Part shown: positions 63,904 to 64,000 of the stretch, one piece after another
Layout of the letters: each line of letters begins with the position of its first letter
Numbering within the stretch: the first letter of the stretch is position 1
NCBI GenBank assembly: GCA_949282345.1
Contig: CASDOQ010000013.1
Coordinates: 52,668 to 116,667 of the forward strand
Origin: an uncultured bacterium
Lineage (GTDB): Bacteria > Bacillota > Clostridia > Oscillospirales > CAG-272
DNA length: 64,000 nt
Direction of reading: 5' to 3'
Notes under the pieces: generated by a model
What the model saw: the letters and a program-made list of their open reading frames with translations, nothing else
What the model was told of the DNA's origin: nothing
Databases searched by the model: none
Made by a program: the position numbers and the translations under genes

Positions 63904-64000
63904 GAGAAAGCGCAGAATTGCAAAAGGTTTTTGCGCGGCGCGAGGCAGGTGAGCGAGCGGCGCGGCGGGGGACGAAAAATGTGGCGGCAAAGCCGCGGCG

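Overview
The window looks like chromosome from an uncultured, fairly G+C-rich member of the class Clostridia (Bacillota). The evidence is the gene set and its order: miaB-ylbF-mutS-mutL, ylxM-ffh-rpsP-khpA, cmk-plsC-ispH::rpsA (the IspH-S1 fusion typical of Clostridia), spoVG, CsaB-type pyruvyl transferase, SipW-type signal peptidase, TTG and GTG starts, and many near-consensus sigma-A promoters with 16-19 bp spacers. The exact lineage cannot be named from sequence alone. No rRNA, CRISPR array, phage or complete insertion sequence was seen. One tRNA (Arg, CCG) is present.

Layout. 1-8.2 kb (minus): mismatch repair (mutL, cut by the left edge, and mutS), ylbF, miaB and murC. 8.3-15.2 kb (plus): spoVG, a glycosyltransferase-CsaB fusion, a LOG protein, DUF523, ftsZ and a TraX-like membrane protein, with one membrane protein on the minus strand. 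15.3-20.6 kb: DnaQ-type exonuclease, MATE pump, a tiny ferredoxin-thioredoxin-reductase-like protein with thioredoxin, TrmO, MntP under a manganese riboswitch, and a nitroreductase. 20.6-25.1 kb: an orphan histidine kinase-dinB operon divergent from gltX with overlapping promoters. 25.2-30.8 kb: RpiR regulator, a flavoprotein, then cmk-plsC-ispH::rpsA. 31-34.7 kb: a frameshifted zinc-ribbon gene, AraC regulator and esterase, a MITE-like element, small membrane proteins and trmB. 34.8-38.6 kb: an amino-acid ABC transporter whose binding protein appears circularly permuted, and a Gfo/Idh oxidoreductase. 38.9-43.9 kb: tRNA-Arg, queG, then DUF3006-plsY-methyltransferase-tsaE-tsaB-rpiB. 44.1-46.7 kb: XRE regulator, a SipW-type secreted protein, and a signal peptidase fused to a second secreted domain. 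46.8-52.4 kb: a three-gene TerB-N / BrxD-like ATPase / Lhr-like helicase operon. 52.5-63.8 kb: ispE, rpsF-ssb-rpsR, a HAD phosphatase, malQ, rpsT, ylxM-ffh-rpsP-khpA, rsmA, asnA and asnS.

Most of the window is housekeeping: translation, tRNA modification, cell division, lipid and isoprenoid synthesis. Four places stand out. First, the XRE/secreted protein/SipW cluster, in which the signal peptidase carries its own apparent substrate. Second, the stand-alone TerB-BrxD-helicase operon, which resembles part of a BREX defence system without its core genes. Third, the binding protein in which the C-terminal half of the fold precedes the N-terminal half. Fourth, the minimal FTR-like plus thioredoxin pair. 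The genome also seems prone to short tandem duplications and low-complexity in-frame insertions (ABC ATPase, CsaB fusion, helicase, TerB protein).
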